Shown here piece by piece: positions 1 through 6,921 of a stretch of DNA of 9,375 bases (position 1 is the first letter of the stretch; each line of letters opens with the position of its first letter). The stretch is from PVC group bacterium (lineage in GTDB: Bacteria > Verrucomicrobiota > Kiritimatiellia > SS1-B-03-39 > PXDE01). The notes below the pieces were generated by a model. It saw only the letters and a program-made list of their open reading frames with translations, was not told the origin of the DNA and did not search any database. The position numbers and the translations under genes are program-made. The DNA lies in NCBI GenBank assembly GCA_003566475.1, contig PXDE01000585.1, forward strand, positions 1 to 9,375. The letters run 5' to 3'.

Positions 1-335
1 CCCATCCGTCCGATGGCCCGGTTGTCGGGCAGGACCGAGGGCAGCCGCATCCCCGGGAGCAGGCTGCTCGTGTTGACCACCGGAAACGGCTTGGCCCAGA
101 GGGCCTCCTCCTGATCGCGGAGGCCCACGTGGGCCACCATGCCATCCCCCCGCCAGTCCTGGTTCAGGCCCACGAATCCCCGCCGGGGGCGCATATGAAT
201 GATCCAATGCCCGTGACGGACCGCATACCGCGCGCACCCTTCTCCCACCTGGTGGCCGAACGGATAGTCCGTGGCCAGGACCAGAGCCACATGCTTTCTT
301 CCCCGGCGCCGACGGGATGAGGACGGATCAGCCAT
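1..335 (-). CDS. XylR-like AraC-family transcriptional regulator, N-terminal part (cut by window edge)
   Basis: The reverse strand reads open from ATG at 335 to the window edge (111 codons), with an in-frame TAG four codons upstream that fixes the start region. After a basic leader (residues 8-14, RRRRGRK) comes a periplasmic-binding-protein-like sensor domain: VALVLATDYPFGHQVGEG (residues 16-33), the WRGDGMVAHV segment (61-70), PVVNTS (85-90), and LPSVLPDNRAIGRM (98-111). The W-x-GDG-x-(I/V)A pattern and the DN-x-AIGR end are typical of the LacI-like sensor of XylR-type regulators, which in full proteins is followed by two AraC helix-turn-helix motifs; those lie outside the window. It probably senses a sugar or sugar-derived ligand in the cytoplasm and controls the divergent gene and/or itself. 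A plain LacI-family regulator is less likely, because no N-terminal helix-turn-helix precedes the sensor. Confidence 0.85.
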   Translation of the reverse strand, partial: MADPSSSRRRRGRKHVALVLATDYPFGHQVGEGCARYAVRHGHWIIHMRPRRGFVGLNQDWRGDGMVAHVGLRDQEEALWAKPFPVVNTSSLLPGMRLPSVLPDNRAIGRM

Positions 336-341
336 GATGCG

Positions 342-370
342 AGCCTATCCAGGATGTCGTTTTGACACAA
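342..370 (-). promoter_or_regulatory. Predicted promoter of the XylR-like regulator, leaderless type
   Basis: On the minus strand TTGTGT (365-370) is followed after exactly 17 bp by TAGGCT (342-347). Only 6 nt then separate the -10 hexamer from the ATG at 335. A start site 6-7 nt after the -10 would fall at or next to the start codon. GGATAGG just upstream of the ATG could alternatively act as a weak Shine-Dalgarno sequence. Confidence 0.5.
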
Positions 371-378
371 TCGTTTTG
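357..378. promoter_or_regulatory. Direct-repeat candidate operator for the XylR-like regulator
   Basis: TCGTTTTG occurs twice (357-364 and 371-378), separated by 6 bp. The gap, read on the minus strand, is exactly the regulator's predicted -35 (TTGTGT). A plus-strand TTGACA (362-367) overlaps the same site. AraC-family proteins bind direct repeats that often overlap -35 elements, so this is a plausible autoregulatory and divergent control site. Binding by this protein is inferred. Confidence 0.4.
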
Positions 379-481
379 CGCGTACAGGGGTGGCCGGATC
401 GATCTCCGGGCAGGCATACTGGACATATACGTTACAGACCACGCTATTCGTACCTGGCGCACGGCCGGGCGGCATCCCGAT

Positions 482-486
482 GGAGG
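482..486 (+). promoter_or_regulatory. Shine-Dalgarno site of the PEP-CTERM gene
   Basis: GGAGG lies 6 nt before ATG 493. It decides the start: the frame is open upstream to 271, but only this ATG has a ribosome site and yields a signal peptide. The upstream promoter is less clear; TTGACA (362-367) with TACAGG (383-388) has a short 15-bp spacer. Confidence 0.75.
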
Positions 487-492
487 CGAACC

Positions 493-2034
493 ATGAAGAC
501 GATCCGAATTGCGAAGACATCTCTTGTGTGCATGGCCCTGGGCGCCCTGCTCCCCGCCACGGCCGCCACCGTCACCTGGACCGGTGGCGCGGGCGACGGG
601 CTGTGGACCAGCGGGGGCAACTGGGACTCCGATCCGAATCCGCCCACCACCCAGGATAATCTGGTGTTCGCAGGGAACATCGGGCTCTCCAGCAATAACG
701 ACTTCACCAATCCGCTCCAGAACGGCATCGGGAACGGACTGGAGATCCAGCACCTGACCTTCGCCGCCGGGAGCGGTCCGTTCGAGCTGAGCGGCAACCC
801 CATCGACATGAGGAACAACGGCGGATCGCAGGCGTTGCTCACCCAGGACAGCGACTCGGACGTGGTCATCAACAACGTGATCACCAGTTCTCGGCGGGGC
901 ATTCGATTGCAGGGGACCGGAACCGGGACCGTCACGCTGGCGGGCGGGTACGACACCACCGGCACTGCGAATTCCGCGAACTGGCTGCGCGCCGACACCG
1001 GCCAGTTCGTGGTCCTGGGCCTTACGGGTGCGGACACCTTCGTGGCCTCCGGGGGCAGCATCCTGGGCCTTGGAGGCGACAGCACCGGGTTCAACCAGCG
1101 AATCGAAGTCCGCGAGGACGACACCGTGCTCCGAATCCTCTCCTCCAACGCCCTCGGCGGCACCGGGACGACCCTCATCCAGACTCAGAACACCGCGTCG
1201 GTTCAGATCGCGGATGGCGTCAGCACAGGGGCCGGACGCCGGTTCGACGGAAGCACCCGGATGTCCAGCGACGGGGTGGGGTTCTGGGCCGGCGAGCTGG
1301 TCTCCACCGGCGGCTCGGCCAACAGCATCTTCGTGAACGATGGCGTGGTGGCCTTCACCAAGGTTGACTCCCTCTTCGGCAACCGCGACTACCGCAAGCG
1401 CGGTGACGGAACCTGGGCCTTTGACGCCAACACCACGAACACCAGCCGCAAATTCACGGTCGAAGAGGGCACGCTCCTGTTCAACGCCACCGTGCAGATG
1501 AGCAGCGCTTCGGATGCCGTGACGGTCTTCAGCGGGGCCACGGTGGGAGGCAGCGGAGCCCTCGTGAACACGCCGCTGGTCATCCAGGACGGAGGCGCCA
1601 TCGCACCGGGAAGCTACGCGGGCTCGCCCGACCAGGTGGGCACGTTCACGGTGGGAAACCTGACCTTCCAGGGCGATGCCTTCCTGGACATCGAGCTGGG
1701 TTCCTCCGACCTCCTGCTGGCCACCGGCAACCTCACCTTCGACCCCGCAGGGATCTTGACCATTCGCCTGTTCAATCCCTTTGGCGTCGATCCGACCGGG
1801 CAGGATTTCACCGTATTCGATTTCAGCGCGGCCAACCTTCAGACCTCCCTGCCAACCTTCGAGCTCGACCTGAGCCAGACTCCGTTCGTGGGTGGAGCGG
1901 TGAATCTGGTGAACGACACCGTGGTCATCAGCGATTTCGGCCCCGAGGCCGTCATCCCCGAACCCGGCAGCGCTTTCCTGCTGGGGCTCGGTGCGCTGGC
2001 CGCGCTGGTCGCCCGGCGGCAGCGACGAACCTGA
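493..2034 (+). CDS. PEP-CTERM-anchored secreted protein with autotransporter-type beta-strand repeats
   Basis: The 513-aa product starts with a signal peptide (MKTIRIAKTS, then a hydrophobic stretch ending ALLPATAA near residue 25). The mature N-terminus has the W-T-G-G-...-G-D-G-x-W-...-G-G-N-W-D pattern (about residues 28-43) and a D-N-L-V-F-x-G segment, both common in verrucomicrobial autotransporter-associated beta-strand repeat proteins. Residues about 320-415 repeat that theme (EEGTLLFN, SGATVGGSGAL, GGAIAPGS, GTFTVGNLTF), as in the PATR type. The tail is a PEP-CTERM sorting signal: PEP at 489-491, a hydrophobic helix, then ARRQRRT. In this family the tail is recognised by an exosortase, giving an exported beta-helical surface or exopolysaccharide-associated protein. 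It lies divergent to the XylR-like regulator, which may control it. Ligand and exact role are unknown. Confidence 0.85.
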   Translation: MKTIRIAKTSLVCMALGALLPATAATVTWTGGAGDGLWTSGGNWDSDPNPPTTQDNLVFAGNIGLSSNNDFTNPLQNGIGNGLEIQHLTFAAGSGPFELSGNPIDMRNNGGSQALLTQDSDSDVVINNVITSSRRGIRLQGTGTGTVTLAGGYDTTGTANSANWLRADTGQFVVLGLTGADTFVASGGSILGLGGDSTGFNQRIEVREDDTVLRILSSNALGGTGTTLIQTQNTASVQIADGVSTGAGRRFDGSTRMSSDGVGFWAGELVSTGGSANSIFVNDGVVAFTKVDSLFGNRDYRKRGDGTWAFDANTTNTSRKFTVEEGTLLFNATVQMSSASDAVTVFSGATVGGSGALVNTPLVIQDGGAIAPGSYAGSPDQVGTFTVGNLTFQGDAFLDIELGSSDLLLATGNLTFDPAGILTIRLFNPFGVDPTGQDFTVFDFSAANLQTSLPTFELDLSQTPFVGGAVNLVNDTVVISDFGPEAVIPEPGSAFLLGLGALAALVARRQRRT

Positions 2035-2064
2035 TCCGGTCTACACGGGAGTCAGGCGTCCGCG

Positions 2065-2093
2065 TTGACGGCCCGCGCCGCCGCGCCTAGCCT
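2065..2093 (+). promoter_or_regulatory. Predicted promoter of the hydrolase-SUMF1 gene, leaderless type
   Basis: TTGACG (2065-2070) and TAGCCT (2088-2093) are exactly 17 bp apart, followed by 7 nt and GTG 2101. This is a near-consensus sigma-70-type arrangement whose expected start site is the first base of the start codon. It lies in the 66-bp gap after the PEP-CTERM stop, so the downstream gene is probably transcribed independently. Confidence 0.6.
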
Positions 2094-2100
2094 CCGGGCC

Positions 2101-4119
2101 GTGACGTTCTCGCCGCCTCCCTTCGACCCCCGCCCTCCCCTGATTCCCGCCCCTTCCGAGCCTGCGGACATCCCGGCCTGGCGCGACGACCTGGCCGTAT
2201 GGCGGACGCGGACCCGGGACTCGCTCGGCTATACGGGCCATCTCTATGACCGGGCGGACCTCGCCTGGACGTCCCGGGCCTTCTGCTGCGGCTTTGTGAT
2301 GGTCTATGACCAGCGGTTCTATGACCCGGCCACGGGTCGGGTCACCCTGGACAAGATGCTGGACCGGGCGGCCGAGGACTTCGGCGGGTACGACGCCATC
2401 GTGCTGTGGCACGCCTATCCCCGCATCGGGTTCGACGACCGGAACCAGTTCGACGTCTACCGCGATCTTCCCGGCGGCCTGGACGGGGTGCGGGCCATGG
2501 CCGAAGCCTGCCATGCCCGCGGGGTGCGGATGCTGCTCAACTACAACCCGTGGGACACGGGCACCCGACGCGAGCCGCTCCCCGATCTGCCCGCCCTGGT
2601 GGATCTCATCGGAACCGTGGAGGCCGACGGCCTCTTTCTGGACACCATGCGCCAGGGGGCGGCGGAATTCCGGGCCGCCCTGGACGCCCGCCGCCCCGGA
2701 GTGGCCCTGGAACCCGAGGCCGATCTTCCCGTCGAATGCCTCCACGACCACCACCTGTCCTGGGCCCAGTGGTTCCGCGATTCCCCCGCCCCCGGCGTCC
2801 TGCGCACCAAGTGGTTCGAGCGCCGCCACATGCTTCACCAGATCCGGCGCTGGGACCGCGACCACACGGGCGAGCTGCACACGGCCTGGATGAACGGGGC
2901 GGGCATCCTGCACTGGGAGAACGTGTTCGGAAGCTGGAACGGCTGGTGCCCCCGCGACCGCTCGATCCTGCGGCTCATGCTGCCGGTTCAGCGGCGTTTC
3001 GCGGACCATTTCGTCTCCGAGGACTGGACGCCGCTCGTCCCCACCCTGGCCCCGGACCTGCATGCCTCGGAATGGGCGCACGCCGGAACCCGGCTGTGGA
3101 CCGTGGTCAACCGGGCGGCAACGATCCACCACGGCCCGGCACTACGGGTTGCCCGGCCGCCGGGAGAGGTGTTCCTCGACCTGATGGCAGGGCGGCGGAT
3201 CCCCCCGGAATCCCAGGCCGAGGAGACGACCCTCGCCCTGGAGATCCCGGCCCGCGGTCTGGGCGGCGTGCTCGCCTTGCCCGAGGAGAACCTGACCCAA
3301 GACCTGATGGACTTTCTGGCCGAGCAGGAAGCTCGCCGCCAACGCTTCGACCCGTCGACCCGGTTCCCCGACCGACCCGTGGTCCGAATGCCGCAGGATT
3401 CCGGAACCGACCGAAGGTTTCCGAGGCGTCCTGTGGCGGCCGTCCCGCCTCAGCGGGATCTTCGAGCGAGATCAGCTTCTGCGATTATGGTTCCCGAGCA
3501 GAATGTGGTCATGCGCTCCAGGTTCCGCAACCGGGAGTGCGGAACCTACACCAACACGCCGTTCGTGGACCGGGTGCCGCCCATGGAGGAGTTCGGCCGC
3601 CTCGTCACCCACGAGGAGGCGGTGCGGATGGGGCCGGTCGCGGTGGCCTCTCGCTGCGTGACCAACGCCGAGTTCCTCGCCTTCCTCGGCGCCACCGGCT
3701 ACCGCCCGGCCGACCCGCCTCGGTTCCTGGATCATTGGACGGACGGCCGCCCCCGTCCGGAGGATCTTGAGCGGCCCGTGGTGTATGTCGATCTGGCCGA
3801 CGCCCGGGCCTATGCGGCCCACCACGGACTGCGGCTGCCCACCGAGCACGAGTGGCAGCGGGCGGCGGAACTCGCCCCGGACTATACGGAGTTCGTGGGA
3901 GCGGAGGCGGTATGGAACCTGACCGAATCCGAGCACAGCGACGGCATCACCCGATTCGTGATCCTCAAGGGCGGGGCGGACTACGTGGCGGCCGGATCGA
4001 TATGGTACCCGGACGGAGGCCGGCAGCCGCCGGACTTCAGCGCGAAGTTCCTGCTGGGCAACCCGGGGCTCGACCGCTGCCGCACCGTGGGCTTCCGCTG
4101 CGCGGCCGACCTGGCTTGA
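2101..4119 (+). CDS. Glycoside-hydrolase-like TIM barrel fused to a C-terminal SUMF1-like domain
   Basis: The protein has 672 aa from GTG 2101. I prefer this to the in-frame TTG at 2065, because that TTG is itself part of the -35 element. No signal peptide is visible, so it is probably cytoplasmic. Residues about 60-310 look like a (beta/alpha)8 hydrolase: strands AIVLWHAYPR (99-108), VRMLLNYNPWD (142-152), ADGLFLDTM (175-183) and VALEPEAD (201-208). D181 and E204/E206 are candidate acid residues at strand ends. Residues about 320-395 resemble the beta-sandwich that follows such barrels (LWTVVNRAA, ARGLGGVLALP). After a poorly conserved linker (about 410-465) comes an FGE-sulfatase fold: RFRNRECGTY (474-483), VTNAEFLAFL (520-529), GLRLPTEHEW (576-585), WNLTES (605-610), GFRCAAD (664-670). 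The catalytic cysteine pair of true formylglycine-generating enzymes is absent; the site reads GSIWYPDGG (632-640). The substrate is unknown. Confidence 0.75.
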   Translation: MTFSPPPFDPRPPLIPAPSEPADIPAWRDDLAVWRTRTRDSLGYTGHLYDRADLAWTSRAFCCGFVMVYDQRFYDPATGRVTLDKMLDRAAEDFGGYDAIVLWHAYPRIGFDDRNQFDVYRDLPGGLDGVRAMAEACHARGVRMLLNYNPWDTGTRREPLPDLPALVDLIGTVEADGLFLDTMRQGAAEFRAALDARRPGVALEPEADLPVECLHDHHLSWAQWFRDSPAPGVLRTKWFERRHMLHQIRRWDRDHTGELHTAWMNGAGILHWENVFGSWNGWCPRDRSILRLMLPVQRRFADHFVSEDWTPLVPTLAPDLHASEWAHAGTRLWTVVNRAATIHHGPALRVARPPGEVFLDLMAGRRIPPESQAEETTLALEIPARGLGGVLALPEENLTQDLMDFLAEQEARRQRFDPSTRFPDRPVVRMPQDSGTDRRFPRRPVAAVPPQRDLRARSASAIMVPEQNVVMRSRFRNRECGTYTNTPFVDRVPPMEEFGRLVTHEEAVRMGPVAVASRCVTNAEFLAFLGATGYRPADPPRFLDHWTDGRPRPEDLERPVVYVDLADARAYAAHHGLRLPTEHEWQRAAELAPDYTEFVGAEAVWNLTESEHSDGITRFVILKGGADYVAAGSIWYPDGGRQPPDFSAKFLLGNPGLDRCRTVGFRCAADLA

Positions 4120-4255
4120 GCCGGAGCGGCGAGGCATCGCGGGCGCAGGCGGCGAGGATGTAGGGCTGGGCGACCGCCTCCGGGCCCCTCTGGCAGTGGT
4201 TTCGTGCCCGGAAGCCGACAAGGGCAGCCATGCCCTGCTCAGGCCCGAAGGCCCT
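4120..4255. other. Non-coding spacer after the hydrolase-SUMF1 gene
   Basis: I see no gene here. The only structure is a small perfect hairpin at 4221-4236 (AGGGCA, 4-nt loop, TGCCCT). It lies about 100 nt past the stop and has no T-run, so it is a weak terminator candidate at best. The following 48-bp array (4256-4497) and esterase promoter complete the 422-bp gap. Confidence 0.6.
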
Positions 4256-4497
4256 GATGGACATAAACGAGCACGATCGTTACCAGCTAAGACACCCATG
4301 GAGACGTGAGATAACCTTCGACGATCGTCGAAGGTTATTTCACGATTCATGGACGAAGCTCGCGGCCAATTTCCCGTAATTGCTGGGAAATACGGGCTTG
4401 GTGGATATAGGTGACCACGATCGTAGGAAGATAAGACACATAGCATGGACGGACATAGTTGGTGACGATCGTAGATGGTTAAAGCACATGCATGGAT
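4256..4497. repeat. Degenerate 48-bp tandem repeat array with invariant ACGATCGT core
   Basis: The 8-bp palindrome ACGATCGT occurs at 4273, 4321, 4417 and 4465. The spacings are 48, 96 and 48 bp, so it is a five-unit array of period 48 whose third unit (4349-4396) has lost the core. Around the core other parts recur at fixed offsets: GGACATA before it (4259 and 4451), TAAGACAC 15 bp after the core start (4288 and 4432), and CATGGA at or near unit junctions. The array is visibly less GC-rich than its surroundings. It ends about 30 bp before the esterase promoter. It may bind protein, act as an RNA structure, or be a spreading minisatellite; no function is demonstrated. Confidence 0.8.
4305..4344. 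repeat. 40-bp near-perfect palindrome in unit 2 of the array
   Basis: The sequence is symmetrical about 4324/4325. The inner 28 bp (4311-4338) are a perfect inverted repeat with no spacer. Extending to 20 bp per arm adds one mismatched pair (G4310/T4339), which would be a G-U pair in RNA, and then CGTGA/TCACG. The symmetry centre coincides with the repeat core. The other units are palindromic only in the 8-bp core. Confidence 0.85.
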
Positions 4498-4505
4498 GTG
4501 AACGG

Positions 4506-4533
4506 GCGACGGGAGCGGGGGATGTGCTATGCT
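4506..4533 (+). promoter_or_regulatory. Predicted extended -10 promoter of the esterase-SUMF1 gene, leaderless type
   Basis: TGC-TATGCT (4525-4533) is an extended -10 element; a weak -35-like GCGACG lies 16 bp upstream of the hexamer (4506-4511). Only 8 nt separate TATGCT from ATG 4542, and no Shine-Dalgarno sequence fits between them. Confidence 0.5.
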
Positions 4534-4541
4534 GGGCGGCG

Positions 4542-6845
4542 ATGAAGACACTCCTGCGACTCCTTCCCCTGCTCGTCGCCCCTGCGCTCTCGGGGGCTGC
4601 CGCTGAAGTCGTTCCGCTGGTTCCGGACCCGGTGCCGAATGACGAGGCGGCGCTGCTGGCGGCGGCGCGGGCGGCGCCGGTGGTCACCCTCGACGGCGGA
4701 TACCGTCAGGCCGACCTCGTGGTGGCCCGGGTGGCCACGTGGGACGGGCCCCGGGATCTCTCCATCCGTCTGTTTCTGCCCCCGGGCGACCACGACACCC
4801 CGCGCCCGCTCGTCGCCTATGTTCACGGCGGTGGTTTCATCGGCGGGTCGCCCCTTCTGGACCTCCACGACGCCCGCAGCGGGTTTGCCGCAGCCCTACG
4901 AGCCCTCCTCGACGACGGATTCGCGGTGGCCTCGCTCGGCTACCGTCTGGCCCGGGAGGCGGGGTGGCCGGCCCCCATCCAGGACACCCTGTGCGGGCTG
5001 CGCTTCCTGGCCCGGCACGGGGCCCTCTGGAACGTGGATGCCCGACGGGTCGGGATCTGCGGGCACAGCGCGGGGGCCCGGCTGGCCGCGCTGCTGACCA
5101 TGGTTCCGCAGGACCGCCTTCACACCGGCCCCCTGCCCTGGGCCGGCGAGCCGGTGGAATTCGCCGCCCTCTGGCTGTGGGCCGGGGCGGCCTGGGATGG
5201 ACCGCAGGTGGACGCCTGGCCGGAGTTCGGGAAGCCCCGGAACTACAGCGTGCCTCGGCTGCTGTTCGGCGAGCACCCCGCGTGGGACGATGCGGCCCGG
5301 CATCGGCTCCGGGTCCGGCACAACCTGCCCCACCTCTCCCGGGCCCTGCCCCCCACCCACCTGCTCCGAGGCGCCTCCGACTATGGGGGCGACCACCGGG
5401 ACGCCGAGCGCACGGTGGAGATCTGGCGGGCCCTGGGCATCGCGGCGGATCTGTCCATCGTGCCCGGAGGCCACAGCGCCACCGGACCCCATGACCGGAC
5501 CACCGCGTTCTTCCGGTCGCATCTGGGCGGCCCGCGCGAGTCCGCCCGCGGCCGCGAACCCCTGGAGACCGCCCGTATCCTGACCGGCTTGGGCGAGGCG
5601 GCGGCTGCGTTGGAGGTTTTGAACGCCGCCCAGACCACCGAGGACGGAACCCGTCCTCCCCACGGGGACTGGATGATCCTGCATGACCACACGCTGGTCT
5701 GGCTTCCAGACGTCTCCACCTGGCCTGACGAGTCCCAGGCCCTGGCGCGGGCGGCGATCCGACGTCTGGCCGAGGCGGAATCGGCGGCGGCCCCGGGGTT
5801 CCTGGAGCGAGGCGCCTGGTTCCGGGCCGCGGAGGCCGCCGGCAACGTGCTGCGCCTGGCCGGAGACGACCCCGCCATGCGGGATCTGGCCGAGCAGGCG
5901 GTGACCGCAGCCCGCCGGGAAGCCCAGGTGTTCCGGGCCCTAGCCGAGGCCAACGCCCACGTCCATGCCGGAGGTGTTGGGGCGGCCCGGGCGCGGCTGG
6001 AAGAGTTTGACGACCCGCGAATCCGGGAGGCCCTGGACCGCCTGAACGCGCCGGAGGAGGCAGCGGCGCCGCCATGGGCGGCCGCCTCCGGAACCGACCT
6101 CTATGGCCGATGGGCTGACCTCCGCCTGCCCGACGAGACGAGCATCCGCATGCGGTGGGTCGGCCCCGGGAACTGGGGGCTTCCGGAGCACCTCCGGTAC
6201 CGGAACCGGACAGAAGAGCCCTGGGTGACCGAGGTCGCGGTGGAACACGGGTTCTGGCTGGCCGAGACCGAAAACACCGTGGCCCAGTGGAAGGCCATAG
6301 GCGGCGGGATGCCCGACAGCGTGGATGCGGAGACGCCCGACCTTCCGATCACCGGCATCGACTACCTCCAGATTCTGGACTGGCTGGAGCGGCTGGAGGC
6401 CCGACACGAGGGCGTGGTCGTGAGGCTCCCTCGCGAGGAGGAATGGCTCCATGCGGTCACGGCGGGTGGACGGACAGACGCCATGGCTGGAATCGATACG
6501 CATGCGGTCCATGCCCTGAACGTGGATGCGGAAGCCCCGGGCCCCCGTCCCGTCCGGGATGTCCTTCCTTCTCTGGGCGGATTCTATGGTCTGGTTGGGG
6601 GCGTCCAGGAGTGGACGGGATCGCCAGGACGCCACACGGCCCGGTTTCAGGACGCGCGGGGACGGTTCCGGGTGCTGGCCTATCCGATCGCCCGGGGCGG
6701 GGGCTGGTCCTCCATGCCACACTCGCTGGGGCCGGAGACCCGGCAACAGCACCGCCACGGCAACCGGCAGCCCGACCTCGGCTTCCGCCTGGCCCTCGGA
6801 GGGGGGCCAGAAGCCGGCAGGTGGCGGGAGGCGGTGGAGAGGTAG
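4542..6845 (+). CDS. Exported alpha/beta-hydrolase (esterase/lipase type) fused to a C-terminal SUMF1-like domain
   Basis: The 767-aa product begins with a signal peptide (MKTLLRLLPLLVAPALSGAAA, likely cut after residue 21), which favours ATG 4542 over upstream in-frame ATGs. Residues about 55-330 are an alpha/beta-hydrolase of the hormone-sensitive-lipase/carboxylesterase type: HGGG oxyanion loop (95-98), GHSAG nucleophile elbow with Ser176, Asp280 in GASDYGGD, and His311 in PGGHS. All three catalytic residues are present, so an active periplasmic or extracellular esterase, for example a deacetylase of sugar esters, is likely. Residues about 340-510 are Ala/Glu/Arg-rich and mostly helical. 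Residues about 535-751 form an FGE-sulfatase fold: MRWVGPGNW (537-545), GFWLAETENTVAQW (570-583), RLPREEEW (628-635), GFYGLVGGVQEW (680-691), ARGGGWSS (717-724), DLGFRLALGG (745-754). The formylglycine-generating cysteines are missing. The substrate is unknown. Confidence 0.82.
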   Translation: MKTLLRLLPLLVAPALSGAAAEVVPLVPDPVPNDEAALLAAARAAPVVTLDGGYRQADLVVARVATWDGPRDLSIRLFLPPGDHDTPRPLVAYVHGGGFIGGSPLLDLHDARSGFAAALRALLDDGFAVASLGYRLAREAGWPAPIQDTLCGLRFLARHGALWNVDARRVGICGHSAGARLAALLTMVPQDRLHTGPLPWAGEPVEFAALWLWAGAAWDGPQVDAWPEFGKPRNYSVPRLLFGEHPAWDDAARHRLRVRHNLPHLSRALPPTHLLRGASDYGGDHRDAERTVEIWRALGIAADLSIVPGGHSATGPHDRTTAFFRSHLGGPRESARGREPLETARILTGLGEAAAALEVLNAAQTTEDGTRPPHGDWMILHDHTLVWLPDVSTWPDESQALARAAIRRLAEAESAAAPGFLERGAWFRAAEAAGNVLRLAGDDPAMRDLAEQAVTAARREAQVFRALAEANAHVHAGGVGAARARLEEFDDPRIREALDRLNAPEEAAAPPWAAASGTDLYGRWADLRLPDETSIRMRWVGPGNWGLPEHLRYRNRTEEPWVTEVAVEHGFWLAETENTVAQWKAIGGGMPDSVDAETPDLPITGIDYLQILDWLERLEARHEGVVVRLPREEEWLHAVTAGGRTDAMAGIDTHAVHALNVDAEAPGPRPVRDVLPSLGGFYGLVGGVQEWTGSPGRHTARFQDARGRFRVLAYPIARGGGWSSMPHSLGPETRQQHRHGNRQPDLGFRLALGGGPEAGRWREAVER

Positions 6846-6921
6846 GGACGATCCAGAGAGCCCCCTGCGGAACGGGAAACCACCCACCAGCGGCTGCGGC
6901 ACCCCGGGGACACCTGCTCCG

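Noticed and set aside
271..492. N-terminal extension of the PEP-CTERM frame to ATG 271
   Set aside because: It would overlap the divergent regulator gene and bury the signal peptide; ATG 493 has GGAGG 6 nt upstream.
2065..2100. TTG 2065 as start of the hydrolase-SUMF1 gene
   Set aside because: The TTG is part of a TTGACG-N17-TAGCCT promoter, and the extra 12 residues show no conserved feature.
2041..3132. Minus-strand open frame of 363 codons opposite the hydrolase barrel
   Set aside because: It has no domain or promoter and its composition is typical of an antisense shadow.
3400..3480. Frameshift in the linker of the hydrolase-SUMF1 protein, where another frame also reads protein-like
   Set aside because: The main frame stays open and both flanking domains are in the same frame, so a poorly conserved linker explains it without an error.
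3560..4119. Active formylglycine-generating (sulfatase-activating) enzyme
   Set aside because: The cysteine pair needed for copper binding and catalysis is absent from this domain and from the one at 6150-6800, and no sulfatase is encoded here.
4256..4497. CRISPR array
   Set aside because: The phased units share only an 8-bp core plus loose flanks with no unique spacers between identical repeats, and no cas genes are nearby.
3472..4551. Long minus-strand open frame (359 codons) across the repeat array and the end of the hydrolase-SUMF1 gene
   Set aside because: It is antisense to a well-supported gene over most of its length, has no recognisable domain, and its repetitive N-terminus is simply the 48-bp array read in frame.
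4837..6075. Minus-strand open frame of 412 codons inside the esterase gene
   Set aside because: It is a Pro/Arg/Gly-rich shadow frame of a GC-rich gene whose plus-strand frame has a full catalytic triad.
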